DNA from: Aquabacterium sp.
Lineage (GTDB): Bacteria > Pseudomonadota > Gammaproteobacteria > Burkholderiales > Burkholderiaceae_C
Reading direction: 5' to 3'
Length of the DNA: 53,979 nucleotides
NCBI RefSeq assembly: GCF_016195855.1
Contig: NZ_JACPYU010000024.1
Location: 1-53,979 of the forward strand
Shown: positions 27,240 through 36,246 of the stretch, in pieces
Layout of the letters: the number at the start of each line of letters is the position of its first letter
Numbering within the stretch: position 1 is the stretch's first letter
Notes under the pieces: model-generated
What the model was told of the DNA's origin: nothing
The model's input: only the letters and a program-made list of their open reading frames with translations
Database searches by the model: none
Program-made: the position numbers and the translations under genes

Positions 27240-28939
27240 GATGAGGTTCCTTCGGTGGCCGTCAGGCTCGCCTGGAGAGGGGCCTGGAGATGAGAATAGG
27301 GAAGCTCCGTGGTGATGCGCTGATCGGCCATCGGCACCCCCACCGTGAAGTGGTAGAGCACCTGCATGGCGGGTGTGTCGATACCCAACAGGTCATGCAC
27401 GGCGTCATCGAAATAGCAACCAATGCCGGTGCCTCTGAACCACTCTGCTTCGGCCTGCAAATACAAGACCTGCCCGATGAGGCCGGCCTCTTGCAGCATG
27501 CTGCGATAGTTGGACGGGTCTTGCGCAATGGGCTCGGCGAACGCCGCCACCAGGCTCACGGCAAAACAGGCATCGCTGCCGATGGCCTGGTGGCAGCTGA
27601 GTGTGCGCAAGGTGCCCGCCAGGCCAGGGTGCTCGACCAGGCGCCACAACGGCAGACCTTGTAGCAAACCGTCGGGCAAACCATCCTGCAGGCCGTCCAG
27701 CGCTTGCCAGTCGGAGATGGCCTTGAGTTGCGCCCTCAGCATGGCCTCACCGCCCGGCGTGCGTGGCAACACATAGGCCCCAGGTGCCAGCCCCTCAATG
27801 CGATGGGCAAACACGATGGGATGGACACGGACAGGTTCAGCCCACGCATCCCAGGGTGTGGCCGCATCCGGCATCAAGGCCTGCATGATGCGCACAAACA
27901 CATCCAGCGGCATCGTGGCGCGTCGATCAAAATGCTGCGCGCTGCGTCGGCCACGGATGATGGTCGCGGCCAGTTCACCGGCGCGACAGGCAGGTGCAGG
28001 CACACGGCCTTGCGCTGGCGCGGGCACTGACTCGTCTGGCGTGGCGCTTGTCCGATCCGGTAAAGCGCCACGCCGCGTTGCTTGCACCACGTCGTCAATC
28101 ACGGGCCAGCGGTACATCGGGTGCGTGTCCAAGCGGCTGGCCTGCCCGAACCAGGCCTCGTAAACTGGCTTGGGCTCACGAAGCGCACCCAGGATGCCGG
28201 GGCCAACGCGCACCAGCATTTCCGGCTCCTCCCGCTCAGCCAAGCCAAAGTCGGCATCGCGGTCCAGCCCCATCAGATGAGCCAGGTCAGCATGCCCCAG
28301 CCCATCGGCCGTTCGGGCCTGCCACCCCATAGCCGCGGCGGCATAACGCAAGGCACCCAAGGCGTGCCCCGCGTCCAGCTGGCAATAACGAAAGGCACGC
28401 TCGCCATACTTCCAGGCTTCGCGCCACTGGATCGAGCTCAAGCCGATCCAGAGCTGGGGGGCTGCGCGGCGGTCAGCATCCGGTCTGTCCGCACAAGCGG
28501 CGCGCAAAACCAGGGCGTGCTCGCGCGGGGCATAGTGGTAAAGCCCATCGCGCAGGCCCGGCACGCCCTGCACCAGCACATACACCTCGGTGGGATGCAG
28601 GTTGCCGCTGGACGGGTTGGCGCGCAAGGCCCATCGGTCAGGGCCATATTGCTTCCACGCCGTGAGCGCAAAGCTCAGCTCCAGCAGGCAGGCGATGGCC
28701 TCGATGTTCAGCGGCTTGGGCGGGCATGCGCCGGGCCCGCCCAACTGGCACAACTGGCCCCAGGTGGTGTCAAGCTGATCAGCCACCAGGGGCAAGCGCA
28801 GCACGGGTGCGCCGATCCAGTCCCTGAAAGGGTTGGGCTGCGCGTCCCAGTCCAGCGTATCGGGCCCGGCCGCATAGCGCTGCGGCTGGTGCTTGGTGCG
28901 CTGGTGATACGCCTTCACCTGGTCAACGAAGGTGTTCAT
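27236..28939 (-). CDS. SagB/ThcOx-type nitroreductase, two tandem domains
   Basis: A 567-residue protein made of two nitroreductase-fold halves. The first (about 55-270) has RANPSSGNLHPTEVYVLVQG, the FMN-binding signature of SagB-type oxidases. The second (about 330-545) starts IIRGRRSAQHFDRRATMPLDV and contains AEAEWFRGTGIGCYFDDAVHDLLG. Such proteins are FMN-dependent oxidoreductases, in peptide clusters azoline oxidases, but no precursor peptide or cyclase is near here. Relatives do occur in nif regions. It overlaps draG by 4 bp and the RhdN-like gene by 4 bp, so it is firmly in the operon. The substrate is unknown. Confidence 0.85.
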   Translation of the reverse strand: MNTFVDQVKAYHQRTKHQPQRYAAGPDTLDWDAQPNPFRDWIGAPVLRLPLVADQLDTTWGQLCQLGGPGACPPKPLNIEAIACLLELSFALTAWKQYGPDRWALRANPSSGNLHPTEVYVLVQGVPGLRDGLYHYAPREHALVLRAACADRPDADRRAAPQLWIGLSSIQWREAWKYGERAFRYCQLDAGHALGALRYAAAAMGWQARTADGLGHADLAHLMGLDRDADFGLAEREEPEMLVRVGPGILGALREPKPVYEAWFGQASRLDTHPMYRWPVIDDVVQATRRGALPDRTSATPDESVPAPAQGRVPAPACRAGELAATIIRGRRSAQHFDRRATMPLDVFVRIMQALMPDAATPWDAWAEPVRVHPIVFAHRIEGLAPGAYVLPRTPGGEAMLRAQLKAISDWQALDGLQDGLPDGLLQGLPLWRLVEHPGLAGTLRTLSCHQAIGSDACFAVSLVAAFAEPIAQDPSNYRSMLQEAGLIGQVLYLQAEAEWFRGTGIGCYFDDAVHDLLGIDTPAMQVLYHFTVGVPMADQRITTELPYSHLQAPLQASLTATEGTSS

Positions 28940-29889
28940 GGTGCCAATGCCAGCGCCAGCAAGGCGCTCGTTTGCTCAGTCACGGCCATGCGAACCGATC
29001 GGTCCAGCTTGCTGAGCCAGCGCTTGGGCAAGGCCTGGGCACCAAATCGCGCGCCAGCCAGCATGCCCACCAGGGCGCCCGTGGTGTCCGCATCGTCACC
29101 CTGGTTCACCGCCCCGACCACGGCCGACTCGAAGTCCGTGGCCGCAAAGAAATGATGCAGCACCGTCTGCACGGTGTCGACCACATAGGCTGTGGCCCTC
29201 CCTGGATAAGGCTCATAGCCGAACTGGGGGTGCTGCTTCACCAGCTCCTGCGCAATCGCCTTGCACGCGGGCAAGGCATGCTGAGGCTCAGCTTGGGTCA
29301 GCAAGACATGCAGCATCTGCCCGAAGGCCACCGTGGCCGCGTCCGACAAGGGGTGGTGGTGCGTGATGCGGGCTTGCGCCATCGACACGCTGCGCAGCGC
29401 CTCGGGCCGGCCCAGCGTGGCCAGCGCCACGGGCAGGTTGCGCATCAAGGCGCCATTGCCCGCATCGCCATCATTGGGCGGCCCCTCCAGGGAGCCATCA
29501 CTCAGGTAACGCACGATGCCGCGTCGGCAGGTGTTGCCGCAATCGACGGGCTTGCCACGCCACCAGGCCACGAAGGCATCGGCCATCAAGCCACGATCAA
29601 AGGGGCGCCCTTCTCGCTGACCCAGCAAGAACGCGTCGCCCAAGGCCAGGCTCATGGTCGTGTCATCGGTCACCTGCCCCGCCTTGAGGTGCAACCAGCC
29701 CCCGCCGGTGATGTCCCGGTGCACGCCGTGGTGATGCGCGATCTCGCGCGGCGTCATGAACTCGACCGTCGCCCCCAAGGCATCGCCCAGGGCCAGCCCC
29801 AGGTAGGCGCCCAGGGCATGGTCGAACAGGCGCACGCGGCCCATGGCCACGGGCACCCTGTCAGGCTGGCGCTCCAGGACATCATGCAT
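28936..29889 (-). CDS. draG: ADP-ribosyl-[dinitrogen reductase] hydrolase DraG
   Basis: A 317-residue ADP-ribosylglycohydrolase that removes ADP-ribose from the NifH arginine and so reactivates nitrogenase. The dimetal site is visible as T74-D75-D76-T77 in the N-terminal half and GDDADTTGALVGMLAGA in the C-terminal half. The start of the fold, HALGAYLGLALGDALGATVEF, is typical. The ATG at 29889 overlaps the draT stop by 8 bp, and the stop overlaps the nitroreductase start. Position next to draT makes DraG far more likely than a generic macro or ARH3-type hydrolase. Confidence 0.94.
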   Translation of the reverse strand: MHDVLERQPDRVPVAMGRVRLFDHALGAYLGLALGDALGATVEFMTPREIAHHHGVHRDITGGGWLHLKAGQVTDDTTMSLALGDAFLLGQREGRPFDRGLMADAFVAWWRGKPVDCGNTCRRGIVRYLSDGSLEGPPNDGDAGNGALMRNLPVALATLGRPEALRSVSMAQARITHHHPLSDAATVAFGQMLHVLLTQAEPQHALPACKAIAQELVKQHPQFGYEPYPGRATAYVVDTVQTVLHHFFAATDFESAVVGAVNQGDDADTTGALVGMLAGARFGAQALPKRWLSKLDRSVRMAVTEQTSALLALALAP

Positions 29890-30706
29890 AACGCGCCTCG
29901 ACCTGGTAGAGCCCGCCGATGGCCAACACCTCGCCCTCGCCCGACAAGGGCACCTGCTTGAGCAGCCCAGGGTAGAACAGCAGCTTGACCAGCGGCACCT
30001 CGGCACGCAAGAGCCAGTCGCCAAAGCACTCGGCCTGGTCTGAGCTCATGGCGAAGCTCACGAGGTTGTTGAGTTGCACCGCCAGCTGGCGCCGCCCCGG
30101 CCCGAGCGTGCCGTCCACGATCTGTTCCTCACAACGCGTGATGCCCCGCCACAAAGGCACATGGGCTTGATCGCCAAAGGGTTTGAAGCGCTGCAGCGCC
30201 CACTGGCAGAACTCGTAGAGCAGATCCAGCTGCTGATGGATGCAGTTGTTGTGAAAGCGGCTGGAGGCCTTCTCTTCCAGATACCGCACCCACGCGGGAG
30301 ACGGGAAGCGCTCCAGCCTGGCGCGGTGAAAGCATGGCACCAGCCCGAAGCGGCTCTCCACCCAGCCCTTGAGCACCGCACCCGCCTGGCCATTGCTGTC
30401 CACACCCCAGCTTTGCAGCAGCTTGATGTAGCTGGCGCGCCAGCGTCGGGCCTCTGCCGGGGAGCTGGGCTCGGCCGCCGGCTGCAAGCCAAAAGCCAGG
30501 CTCAGATAGTGCACGAACATGTCGCCGGCCTCCTGAGGATCATGGCTGGTGTCCAGCAAGGCAAAGAGACCGGCATGGGCTTCACGCGTGCCGACGATGT
30601 GCAGCGCCACCGGGTGGGTGTTGAACTCGATGCTGGCCAGCACATGCGCAGGCACGCCAACCAGATTGGTCGTGTACCAGGTGTGCGGGTGCTCGACATG
30701 GCTCAC
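29882..30706 (-). CDS. draT: NAD+-dinitrogen-reductase ADP-D-ribosyltransferase DraT
   Basis: A 274-residue enzyme that transfers ADP-ribose from NAD+ to an arginine of dinitrogenase reductase (NifH), switching nitrogenase off when ammonium appears or energy falls. The N-terminus WYTTNLVGVPAHVLASIEFN is the DraT signature. The C-terminal half has PLWRGITRCEEQIVDG, LNNLVSFAMSSDQAECFGDW and GEGEVLAIGGLYQVEAR, all family hallmarks. Control in the family runs through PII and DraG sequestration. It lies 16 bp after the globin gene. No nifH is in this window. Confidence 0.94.
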   Translation of the reverse strand: MSHVEHPHTWYTTNLVGVPAHVLASIEFNTHPVALHIVGTREAHAGLFALLDTSHDPQEAGDMFVHYLSLAFGLQPAAEPSSPAEARRWRASYIKLLQSWGVDSNGQAGAVLKGWVESRFGLVPCFHRARLERFPSPAWVRYLEEKASSRFHNNCIHQQLDLLYEFCQWALQRFKPFGDQAHVPLWRGITRCEEQIVDGTLGPGRRQLAVQLNNLVSFAMSSDQAECFGDWLLRAEVPLVKLLFYPGLLKQVPLSGEGEVLAIGGLYQVEARYA

Positions 30707-30722
30707 GGCTTTGTGATGCAGC

Positions 30723-31211
30723 TCAACTCAACGAGCTGTGCGGCGCGGCCACGGCATCGGGCTGCACCTCGCGTGGCCTGCCCGGGTGCGGGCGCGTGCT
30801 GCCGCCGTCATCGGTGTTGCGAATGAAGTCGGCCACTTTGTAGAAGGCCGCTTCCAGCTCGGCGCGCAAGGGCTCATCCGTGCACACCTCGCTCAAGGCC
30901 TGCCTCATGCACGCCATCCACGCATCACGCGCCGCCGAGTCGATGGCAAAGGGCTGATGGCGCCTGCGCAGCATCGGCGCGCCCCGCTCGGGCGCATAGA
31001 GCTTGGGCCCGCCCAGCCACTCGCTGAGGTACTTCACCAGCACGCCCTTGGTGGTGCGCAAGTCCGGCTCATGCATGGCACGGATGGTGGCCGCTTCAGG
31101 CAGGGTGTCCATGGCGAGGTAGAAGGCATCGACCAGGCGCACGATGGGCTCGTGGCCACCCAGGCGGACGTAGTGCGGGTTCTGGCTTGGGGCAATGGTC
31201 GGGGCGCTCAT
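30723..31211 (-). CDS. Truncated hemoglobin, group II type
   Basis: A 162-residue globin of the short (2-on-2) type. The sequence HYVRLGGHEPIVRLVDAFYLAM opens the fold. The EWLGGPKLY segment, the proximal histidine in MLRRRHQPFAI, and the G-helix Trp in ARDAWMACM identify group II. A 25-residue Pro/Arg-rich tail (GRPREVQPDAVAAP) follows the globin. Such proteins bind O2 and NO with high affinity and can scavenge or sense them. It is the first gene of the draT-draG operon. The ATG at 31211 is preferred; 31223 is also in frame but would overlap the proposed sigma-54 element. Confidence 0.9.
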   Translation of the reverse strand: MSAPTIAPSQNPHYVRLGGHEPIVRLVDAFYLAMDTLPEAATIRAMHEPDLRTTKGVLVKYLSEWLGGPKLYAPERGAPMLRRRHQPFAIDSAARDAWMACMRQALSEVCTDEPLRAELEAAFYKVADFIRNTDDGGSTRPHPGRPREVQPDAVAAPHSSLS

Positions 31212-31224
31212 GCAAGACTGCATC

Positions 31225-31240
31225 GCAACAGTCATACCAA
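31225..31240 (-). promoter_or_regulatory. Candidate sigma-54 (-24/-12) promoter for the globin-draTG operon
   Basis: The minus strand reads TGGTATGACTGTTGCG, against the consensus TGGCAC-N5-TTGCA. The invariant GG and GC are present with exactly 10 bases between them. A NifA-type site lies about 115 bp upstream. The weak point is that transcription would begin about 2 nt before the ATG at 31211, so the mRNA would be almost leaderless. This is a pattern match only. Confidence 0.4.
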
Positions 31241-31350
31241 GCCCGCATCGGCGCGAGCCTGAGCAGGCTGCAACGCCCGTCCGCCCAGGGAAATAGGCGG
31301 CCAAACCACAGTTGAGGGCTGAGGCAAGCGGGAGGTGGCCGAAATGAATT

Positions 31351-31366
31351 TGTCGGATTCCAAACA
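31351..31366. promoter_or_regulatory. Candidate NifA upstream activator site
   Basis: TGT-CGGATTCCAA-ACA is an exact TGT-N10-ACA match. It lies about 140 bp upstream of the globin start, within the usual range for NifA binding, between the tRNA terminator and the operon. The chance of one such match in this 255-bp gap is about 6%, so context carries much of the weight. Confidence 0.45.
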
Positions 31367-31424
31367 AACCCCACGTACCGGCTTCACAAACCAGATGGCC
31401 AGTAATGCACAAGGTAAAAACCAA

Positions 31425-31460
31425 AAGCAAAAAGCCCTGACGCTTGCGCATCAGGGCTTT
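31425..31460 (-). terminator. Rho-independent terminator of the tRNA operon
   Basis: A 10-bp perfect stem (AAAGCCCTGA at 31431-31440, TCAGGGCTTT at 31451-31460) is followed on the minus strand by TTGCTTTTGG. It lies 8 bp after the tRNA-Asp gene and insulates the globin operon from the tRNAs. Confidence 0.85.
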
Positions 31461-31467
31461 GCATATT

Positions 31468-31544
31468 TGGCGGAGTGGACGGGACTCGAACCCGCGACCC
31501 CCGGCGTGACAGGCCGGTATTCTAACCAACTGAACTACCACTCC
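31468..31544 (-). tRNA. tRNA-Asp (anticodon GTC)
   Basis: A 77-nt cloverleaf with encoded CCA. The acceptor stem is GGAGTGG paired with CCACTCC, and the discriminator base is G. The anticodon loop CTGTCAC gives GTC. It closely follows the E. coli tRNA-Asp sequence. It is last in the three-tRNA operon. Confidence 0.96.
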
Positions 31545-31594
31545 GCAGTGGCAGACGACTTCGGCTGCACATGCAACCCAAGCGCCGTCAAACT

Positions 31595-31670
31595 TGGCGT
31601 CCCCTAGGGGATTCGAACCCCTGTAGTCACCGTGAAAGGGTGGTGTCCTAGGCCTCTAGACGAAGGGGAC
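31595..31670 (-). tRNA. tRNA-Glu (anticodon TTC)
   Basis: A 76-nt cloverleaf with encoded CCA. The acceptor stem is GTCCCCT paired with AGGGGAC, and the anticodon loop CTTTCAC gives TTC. It lies in the middle of the tRNA operon, directly downstream of gltX, whose product charges it. Confidence 0.96.
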
Positions 31671-31746
31671 TTAATCCTTCATACAACCTGATCGACGCTC
31701 AACTCGGCAACACTGCAACCAGACCACCGTGCAACTTTTGGTTGTT

Positions 31747-31822
<76 letters not shown>

Positions 31823-31906
31823 GTTTCGATTGCTCTTTCAAGCCATCTTCCAGGTTGCCCGGCTGCCTTGTCGTTTCGAACAAAGCGTCGTTCAAGCGAG
31901 ACTGAG

Positions 31907-31936
31907 AGTATATACCGATTTTTTAGCTCTTGGCAA
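31907..31936 (-). promoter_or_regulatory. Sigma-70-type promoter for the tRNA-Ala/Glu/Asp operon
   Basis: On the minus strand a -35 TTGCCA (31936-31931) stands 18 bp before a -10 TATACT (31912-31907), with an AT-rich spacer. It lies just after the gltX stop and gives a leader of about 75 nt before tRNA-Ala. Confidence 0.65.
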
Positions 31937-31939
31937 GCC

Positions 31940-33361
31940 TCAGTCAATTTTCTGCAATCTTTGCAACACGACATCGCGATCGAACAGTGCCAGCACCGCG
32001 TCCACCGAAGGCGTCTGCGCGCGGCCACACACCAGCAGGCGCACGGGAATGGCCACTTGCGGCATCTTCAGGCCGAATTCGCCGATGGTGTCCTTGATGG
32101 CCTGGTTGATGGCCGCCTTGTCCCAGGCGACAGATGCCAGACGCTGGGCCAGCGCGGCAAGGGCGGGCCTGGTCGCATCGGTCACCTGTGCGGCCAGCTC
32201 GTCGACAGAGGGGCTCACCGGCGCCACATACATGCCCAGCCAGTCGGCCAGTTCCACCGTGGTGGCGCAGCGGTCCTTGAACAAGGCGCACATGGCCTTG
32301 AGCTTGTCCGAGCCGCCCTGCAGTTCCGTGGGCACCGTGATGCCGCTCTTGCCCCACTGCTCGGCCACCAGCGAAGCCAGCAAGGCATCGTCGGCGGTCT
32401 TCATGTGCTGCTGGGCCACCCAGCGCAGCTTGGCTTCATCGAACTGGCCGGCGCTCTTGCCCAGGTGGTCCAGGTTGAACCACTCGACCAGTTGTGCGCG
32501 CGAGAAGATCTCGTCGTCACCGTGGCTCCAGCCCAGGCGGGCCAGGTAGTTCACGATGGCATCGGCCAGATAGCCTTCGTCGCGGTACTGCGTGACGGCC
32601 TTGGCGCCATGGCGCTTGCTCATCTTCTCGCCCTGCTCGTTGAGCACGGTGGGCAAGTGGGCGTACACGGGCGGCTCCTGGCCCAAGGCGCGCAGGATGT
32701 TGATCTGGCGCGGGGTGTTGTTGACATGGTCGTCGCCGCGGATCACGTGCGTGATGCCCATGTCCATGTCATCGACCACGACGCAGAAGTTGTAGGTGGG
32801 CGTTCCGTCAGGCCGCGCGATCACCAGGTCATCCAGCTCATCGTTGCTGATCTCGATGCGGCCCTTGACCTTGTCTTCCCACACCACTGAACCGCCTTGT
32901 GGGTTCTTGAAACGCAGCACGGGCTTGGCGCCTTCGGGCACGGGCGGCAAGGTCTTGCCGGCCTCCGGGCGCCAGGTGCCGTCATAGCGGGGCTTTTCCT
33001 TGTTGGCCATCTGGCGCTCGCGCAGGGCGTCCAGCTCGGCCGTGCTCATGTAGCAGGGGTAGACCAAGCCCTTGTCCAGCATCTGCTGCAGCACTTCCTT
33101 GTAGCGGTCCATGCGCTGCATCTGGTAGTAAGGGCCCTCGTCGTGGTCCAGACCCAGCCACTTCATGCCTTCGATGATGACGTCCACGGCTTCTTGCGAG
33201 GAGCGTTCCACATCGGTGTCTTCGATGCGCAGGATGAACACACCCTTGTTGGCGCGTGCAAAGGCCCATGGATACAGGGCCGAGCGGATGTTGCCCAGGT
33301 GGATGAAGCCCGTGGGGGATGGGGCAAAGCGGGTTCTTACTTGTGAAGGGACTTGTGTCAT
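31940..33361 (-). CDS. gltX: Glutamyl-tRNA synthetase
   Basis: A 473-residue class I aminoacyl-tRNA synthetase that charges tRNA-Glu. The HIGH-type motif is in [15 protein letters not shown] and the KMSKR-type motif in [13 protein letters not shown]. The Glu-binding and D-box features [22 protein letters not shown] are intact. The length matches bacterial GluRS. Its start overlaps the metZ stop by 4 bp (ATGA), so metZ and gltX are coupled. The tRNA-Glu gene lies 270 bp downstream. Confidence 0.97.
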   Translation of the reverse strand: MTQVPSQVRTRFAPSPTGFIHLGNIRSALYPWAFARANKGVFILRIEDTDVERSSQEAVDVIIEGMKWLGLDHDEGPYYQMQRMDRYKEVLQQMLDKGLVYPCYMSTAELDALRERQMANKEKPRYDGTWRPEAGKTLPPVPEGAKPVLRFKNPQGGSVVWEDKVKGRIEISNDELDDLVIARPDGTPTYNFCVVVDDMDMGITHVIRGDDHVNNTPRQINILRALGQEPPVYAHLPTVLNEQGEKMSKRHGAKAVTQYRDEGYLADAIVNYLARLGWSHGDDEIFSRAQLVEWFNLDHLGKSAGQFDEAKLRWVAQQHMKTADDALLASLVAEQWGKSGITVPTELQGGSDKLKAMCALFKDRCATTVELADWLGMYVAPVSPSVDELAAQVTDATRPALAALAQRLASVAWDKAAINQAIKDTIGEFGLKMPQVAIPVRLLVCGRAQTPSVDAVLALFDRDVVLQRLQKID

Positions 33362-34617
33362 ACGGTCAAACTGTCAAGACCCCGAGCCAGGTCGGCCGTG
33401 AGGTCGTCAATGTGTTCCAGGCCCACGGCCACGCGGATCATGCCCTGCGTGATGCCGGCAGCCAGACGCTGCTCTTCGCTCAGGCGGCCGTGCGAGGTGC
33501 TGGAGGGATGGGTGATCAGGGTCTTGGTATCACCCAGGTTGGAGGTGATCGAGCACAGGCGCGTGCTGTCGATCACGTGGAAGGCGCTCTGGCGCTGGCG
33601 CGCGGCCACATCGCCCTGCCCTGCCACGGGCTTGACCGTGAAGGACACGACCGCACCACCACAACCGTTTTGCTGCTTCATGGCCAGCTCGTGCTGCGGG
33701 TGGCTGGGCAAGCCGGGGTAGTAGACCTTGTCCACATGAGGCTGCAGCTCCAGCCACTGCGCGAGCTTGAGCGCGTTGGCACTCTGCGCGGCCATGCGAA
33801 TAGACAGCGTCTCCAGACCCTTGAGCACGACCCAGGCATTGAAGGGCGACAGGCACATGCCCGCACCACGCATGGTGGCCATGAAGGGCCCGTTGATGAA
33901 GGCATCGGGGCCACACAGTGCACCAGCCATCACACGGCCTTGTCCATCGAGGTACTTGGTGCCCGAGTGCACGATGAAGTCCGCACCCAGCTTGGCAGGC
34001 TGCTGCAGGGCCGGTGTGCAAAAGCAGTTGTCCACGGCCAGGTGGGCGCCCGCCGCGTGCGCGATCTCGGCCAGCGCGGCCACATCACACACCTCGGTCA
34101 TCGGGTTGCTGGGCGTTTCGGCAAAGAACAGCTTGGTATTGGGCTTGAGGGCCGCACGCCATTCGGCCAGGTCGGTCTGCGACACGAAGGTCGACTCGAC
34201 ACCGAATTTGCCGAACTCGCGCTGCAGCAAGGTGATGGTCGAGCCAAACACGCTGCGCGAGCACACCACGTGGTCACCCGACTTGAGCAAGCCCATGATG
34301 AGCAGCAGGATGGCACTCATGCCGCTGGAGGTGGCAATCGCCGCCTCGGTGCCTTCAAGCGCAGCCAGGCGGCGCTCGAACATCATCGTGGTGGGGTTGG
34401 TGAAGCGCGAATAGATGAAGGCTTCTTCTTCGTTCGCAAAGCGTGCCGCCGCCGTGGCCGCATCAGGATGGTTGAAGCTGCTGGTCAGGAACAGCGCTTC
34501 GGAGTTCTCATTCCATTGCGTAGGCGGCAGGCCTTCGCGCACGGCCAGCGTCTCGATGCGGGCATCGGGCGGCAGGTCCTTGCGCGGCAATTTTTTCTTG
34601 GATTCGGAGTCGGCCAT
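33358..34617 (-). CDS. metZ: O-succinylhomoserine sulfhydrylase
   Basis: A 419-residue PLP enzyme of the Cys/Met metabolism family that forms homocysteine from O-succinylhomoserine and sulfide in direct-sulfhydrylation methionine synthesis. The PLP lysine is in [19 protein letters not shown], and the N-terminal [20 protein letters not shown] and YSRFTNPT are typical of MetZ. Cystathionine gamma-synthase is the main alternative, but the length and the purF-metZ context point to MetZ. It is followed directly by gltX (4-bp overlap). Confidence 0.93.
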   Translation of the reverse strand: MADSESKKKLPRKDLPPDARIETLAVREGLPPTQWNENSEALFLTSSFNHPDAATAAARFANEEEAFIYSRFTNPTTMMFERRLAALEGTEAAIATSSGMSAILLLIMGLLKSGDHVVCSRSVFGSTITLLQREFGKFGVESTFVSQTDLAEWRAALKPNTKLFFAETPSNPMTEVCDVAALAEIAHAAGAHLAVDNCFCTPALQQPAKLGADFIVHSGTKYLDGQGRVMAGALCGPDAFINGPFMATMRGAGMCLSPFNAWVVLKGLETLSIRMAAQSANALKLAQWLELQPHVDKVYYPGLPSHPQHELAMKQQNGCGGAVVSFTVKPVAGQGDVAARQRQSAFHVIDSTRLCSITSNLGDTKTLITHPSSTSHGRLSEEQRLAAGITQGMIRVAVGLEHIDDLTADLARGLDSLTV

Positions 34618-34648
34618 GTCGGGCCTCCTGTCTCTTCTTGAAAGCGCA

Positions 34649-34672
34649 CCGGGCTCGACTGAGCGAGCCCGG
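34649..34672. repeat. Perfect inverted repeat between purF and metZ
   Basis: CCGGGCTCG (34649-34657) and CGAGCCCGG (34664-34672) form a 9-bp GC-rich hairpin with a 6-nt loop in the 69-bp gap. There is no T tract after it on the minus strand, so it is not a standard terminator; attenuation or mRNA protection is possible. Confidence 0.5.
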
Positions 34673-34686
34673 ATGCAGTCAAACGG

Positions 34687-36216
34687 TCATTCGTCCTGAT
34701 GGCTCTGCAAGGCCAGGCGCGAGTTGCTGGCCTCGTCCTCACCCTTTTGCGTCAGGCGCTGCGACTGGATGGCGGCGAAGTCCTCGGCGCTCACATCACC
34801 GGTGATGTACACGCCATCGAAACACGAGGCCTCAAAGCCCTTGATGTTCGGGTTGAGCTTGCCCACCACCTTCTTCATGGCATCCACGTCCTGGTAGATC
34901 AGGGCGTCGCAGCCGATGATCTGGCGGATGTCTTCCAGCGTGCGGCCATGGGCCACCAGCTCGGCCTTGGTGGGCATGTCGATGCCGTACACGTTGGGGA
35001 AGCGCACGGGCGGCGCAGCCGAAGCCAGGTACACCTTGTTGGCACCGGCCTCACGGGCCATCTGCACGATTTCCTTGGAGGTGGTGCCCCGCACGATCGA
35101 GTCGTCCACCAGCAGCACATTGCGGCCCTTGAACTCCAGGCCGATGGCGTTGAGCTTCTGGCGCACGGACTTCTTGCGCACGCCCTGGCCCGGCATGATG
35201 AAGGTGCGGCCGACGTAGCGGTTCTTCACGAAGCCTTCGCGATAGGGCTTGCCCAGCTTCTGGGCCAGTTGCATCGCGGATGGGCGGCTGGACTCGGGGA
35301 TGGGGATCACCACGTCGATCTCGGATGGGGGCATGGTCGAGATCACGCGCTGGGCCAGGGTCTCGCCCATTTCCAGGCGGGCCTGGTAGACCGACACGCC
35401 ATCCATGACCGAATCCGGGCGCGCCAGGTAGACGTACTCGAACATGCAGGGGTTGAGCACGGTCTTCTCGGCGCACTGCTCGGCGTGCACGACACCGTCC
35501 AGGTCGACGAACAGGGCCTCGCCTGGCGCCACATCGCGCACGAAGCGGTGGCCGGTGCCCTCCAGGGCCACGGACTCGCTGGACAACATCACCTCGCGGC
35601 CTTCAGGCAGGTCAGCCTCGCCGTAACACAGGGGGCGGATGCCGAAGGGATCGCGGAAGGCAACCAGGCCGTAACCGGCAATCAGGCAGATCACGGCATA
35701 CGAGCCCTTGATGCGCTTGTGCACGGCGCGCACAGCCGTGAACACGGCCGCAGGCGTCAAGGGCAGTTCACGGCCGGCCAGTTCGAGTTCATGCGCGAAC
35801 ACATTGAGCAGCACTTCGGTGTCGCTGTCGGTATTCAGGTGGCGACGGTCGATGTCGAACAGCTCCTTGCGCAAGGCATGGGCGTTCGTCAGGTTGCCGT
35901 TGTGCACCAGCACCAGGCCAAAGGGCGCGTTCACGTAGAAGGGCTGCGCCTCCTCTTCATTGAAGGCGTTACCGGCTGTCGGGTAGCGCACCTGGCCCAG
36001 GCCCACCGTGCCCGGCAGGGCGCGCATGTTGCGGGTACGGAAAACGTCTTTCACCATGCCGCGGGCCTTGTGCATGAAGAACTTGCGTCCATGCGCATCG
36101 GGGCCGGCTGTCACGATGCCGGCGGCGTCCTGACCGCGGTGCTGCAGCAGCAACAGCGCGTCATAGATCAACTGGTTGACGGGCGTCTTGGAAATCACAC
36201 CAACGATGCCGCACAT
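34687..36216 (-). CDS. purF: Amidophosphoribosyltransferase
   Basis: A 509-residue enzyme that makes 5-phosphoribosylamine from PRPP and glutamine, the first step of purine synthesis. After Met removal the N-terminal Cys2 (MCGIVGVI) is the glutaminase nucleophile. The PRPP loop is [19 protein letters not shown]. The [10 protein letters not shown] and [10 protein letters not shown] segments of the Ntn domain are present. It is downstream of cvpA by 30 bp, the usual cvpA-purF pair. Confidence 0.97.
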   Translation of the reverse strand: MCGIVGVISKTPVNQLIYDALLLLQHRGQDAAGIVTAGPDAHGRKFFMHKARGMVKDVFRTRNMRALPGTVGLGQVRYPTAGNAFNEEEAQPFYVNAPFGLVLVHNGNLTNAHALRKELFDIDRRHLNTDSDTEVLLNVFAHELELAGRELPLTPAAVFTAVRAVHKRIKGSYAVICLIAGYGLVAFRDPFGIRPLCYGEADLPEGREVMLSSESVALEGTGHRFVRDVAPGEALFVDLDGVVHAEQCAEKTVLNPCMFEYVYLARPDSVMDGVSVYQARLEMGETLAQRVISTMPPSEIDVVIPIPESSRPSAMQLAQKLGKPYREGFVKNRYVGRTFIMPGQGVRKKSVRQKLNAIGLEFKGRNVLLVDDSIVRGTTSKEIVQMAREAGANKVYLASAAPPVRFPNVYGIDMPTKAELVAHGRTLEDIRQIIGCDALIYQDVDAMKKVVGKLNPNIKGFEASCFDGVYITGDVSAEDFAAIQSQRLTQKGEDEASNSRLALQSHQDE

Positions 36217-36246
36217 GGTTCACCTCTTGCAAAAAAACTGAAAACT

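Noticed and set aside
31264..31282. Second sigma-54-like match upstream of the globin gene (minus strand, GG ... GTTGCAG)
   Set aside because: The GG to GC spacing is 9 rather than 10, which sigma-54 tolerates poorly.
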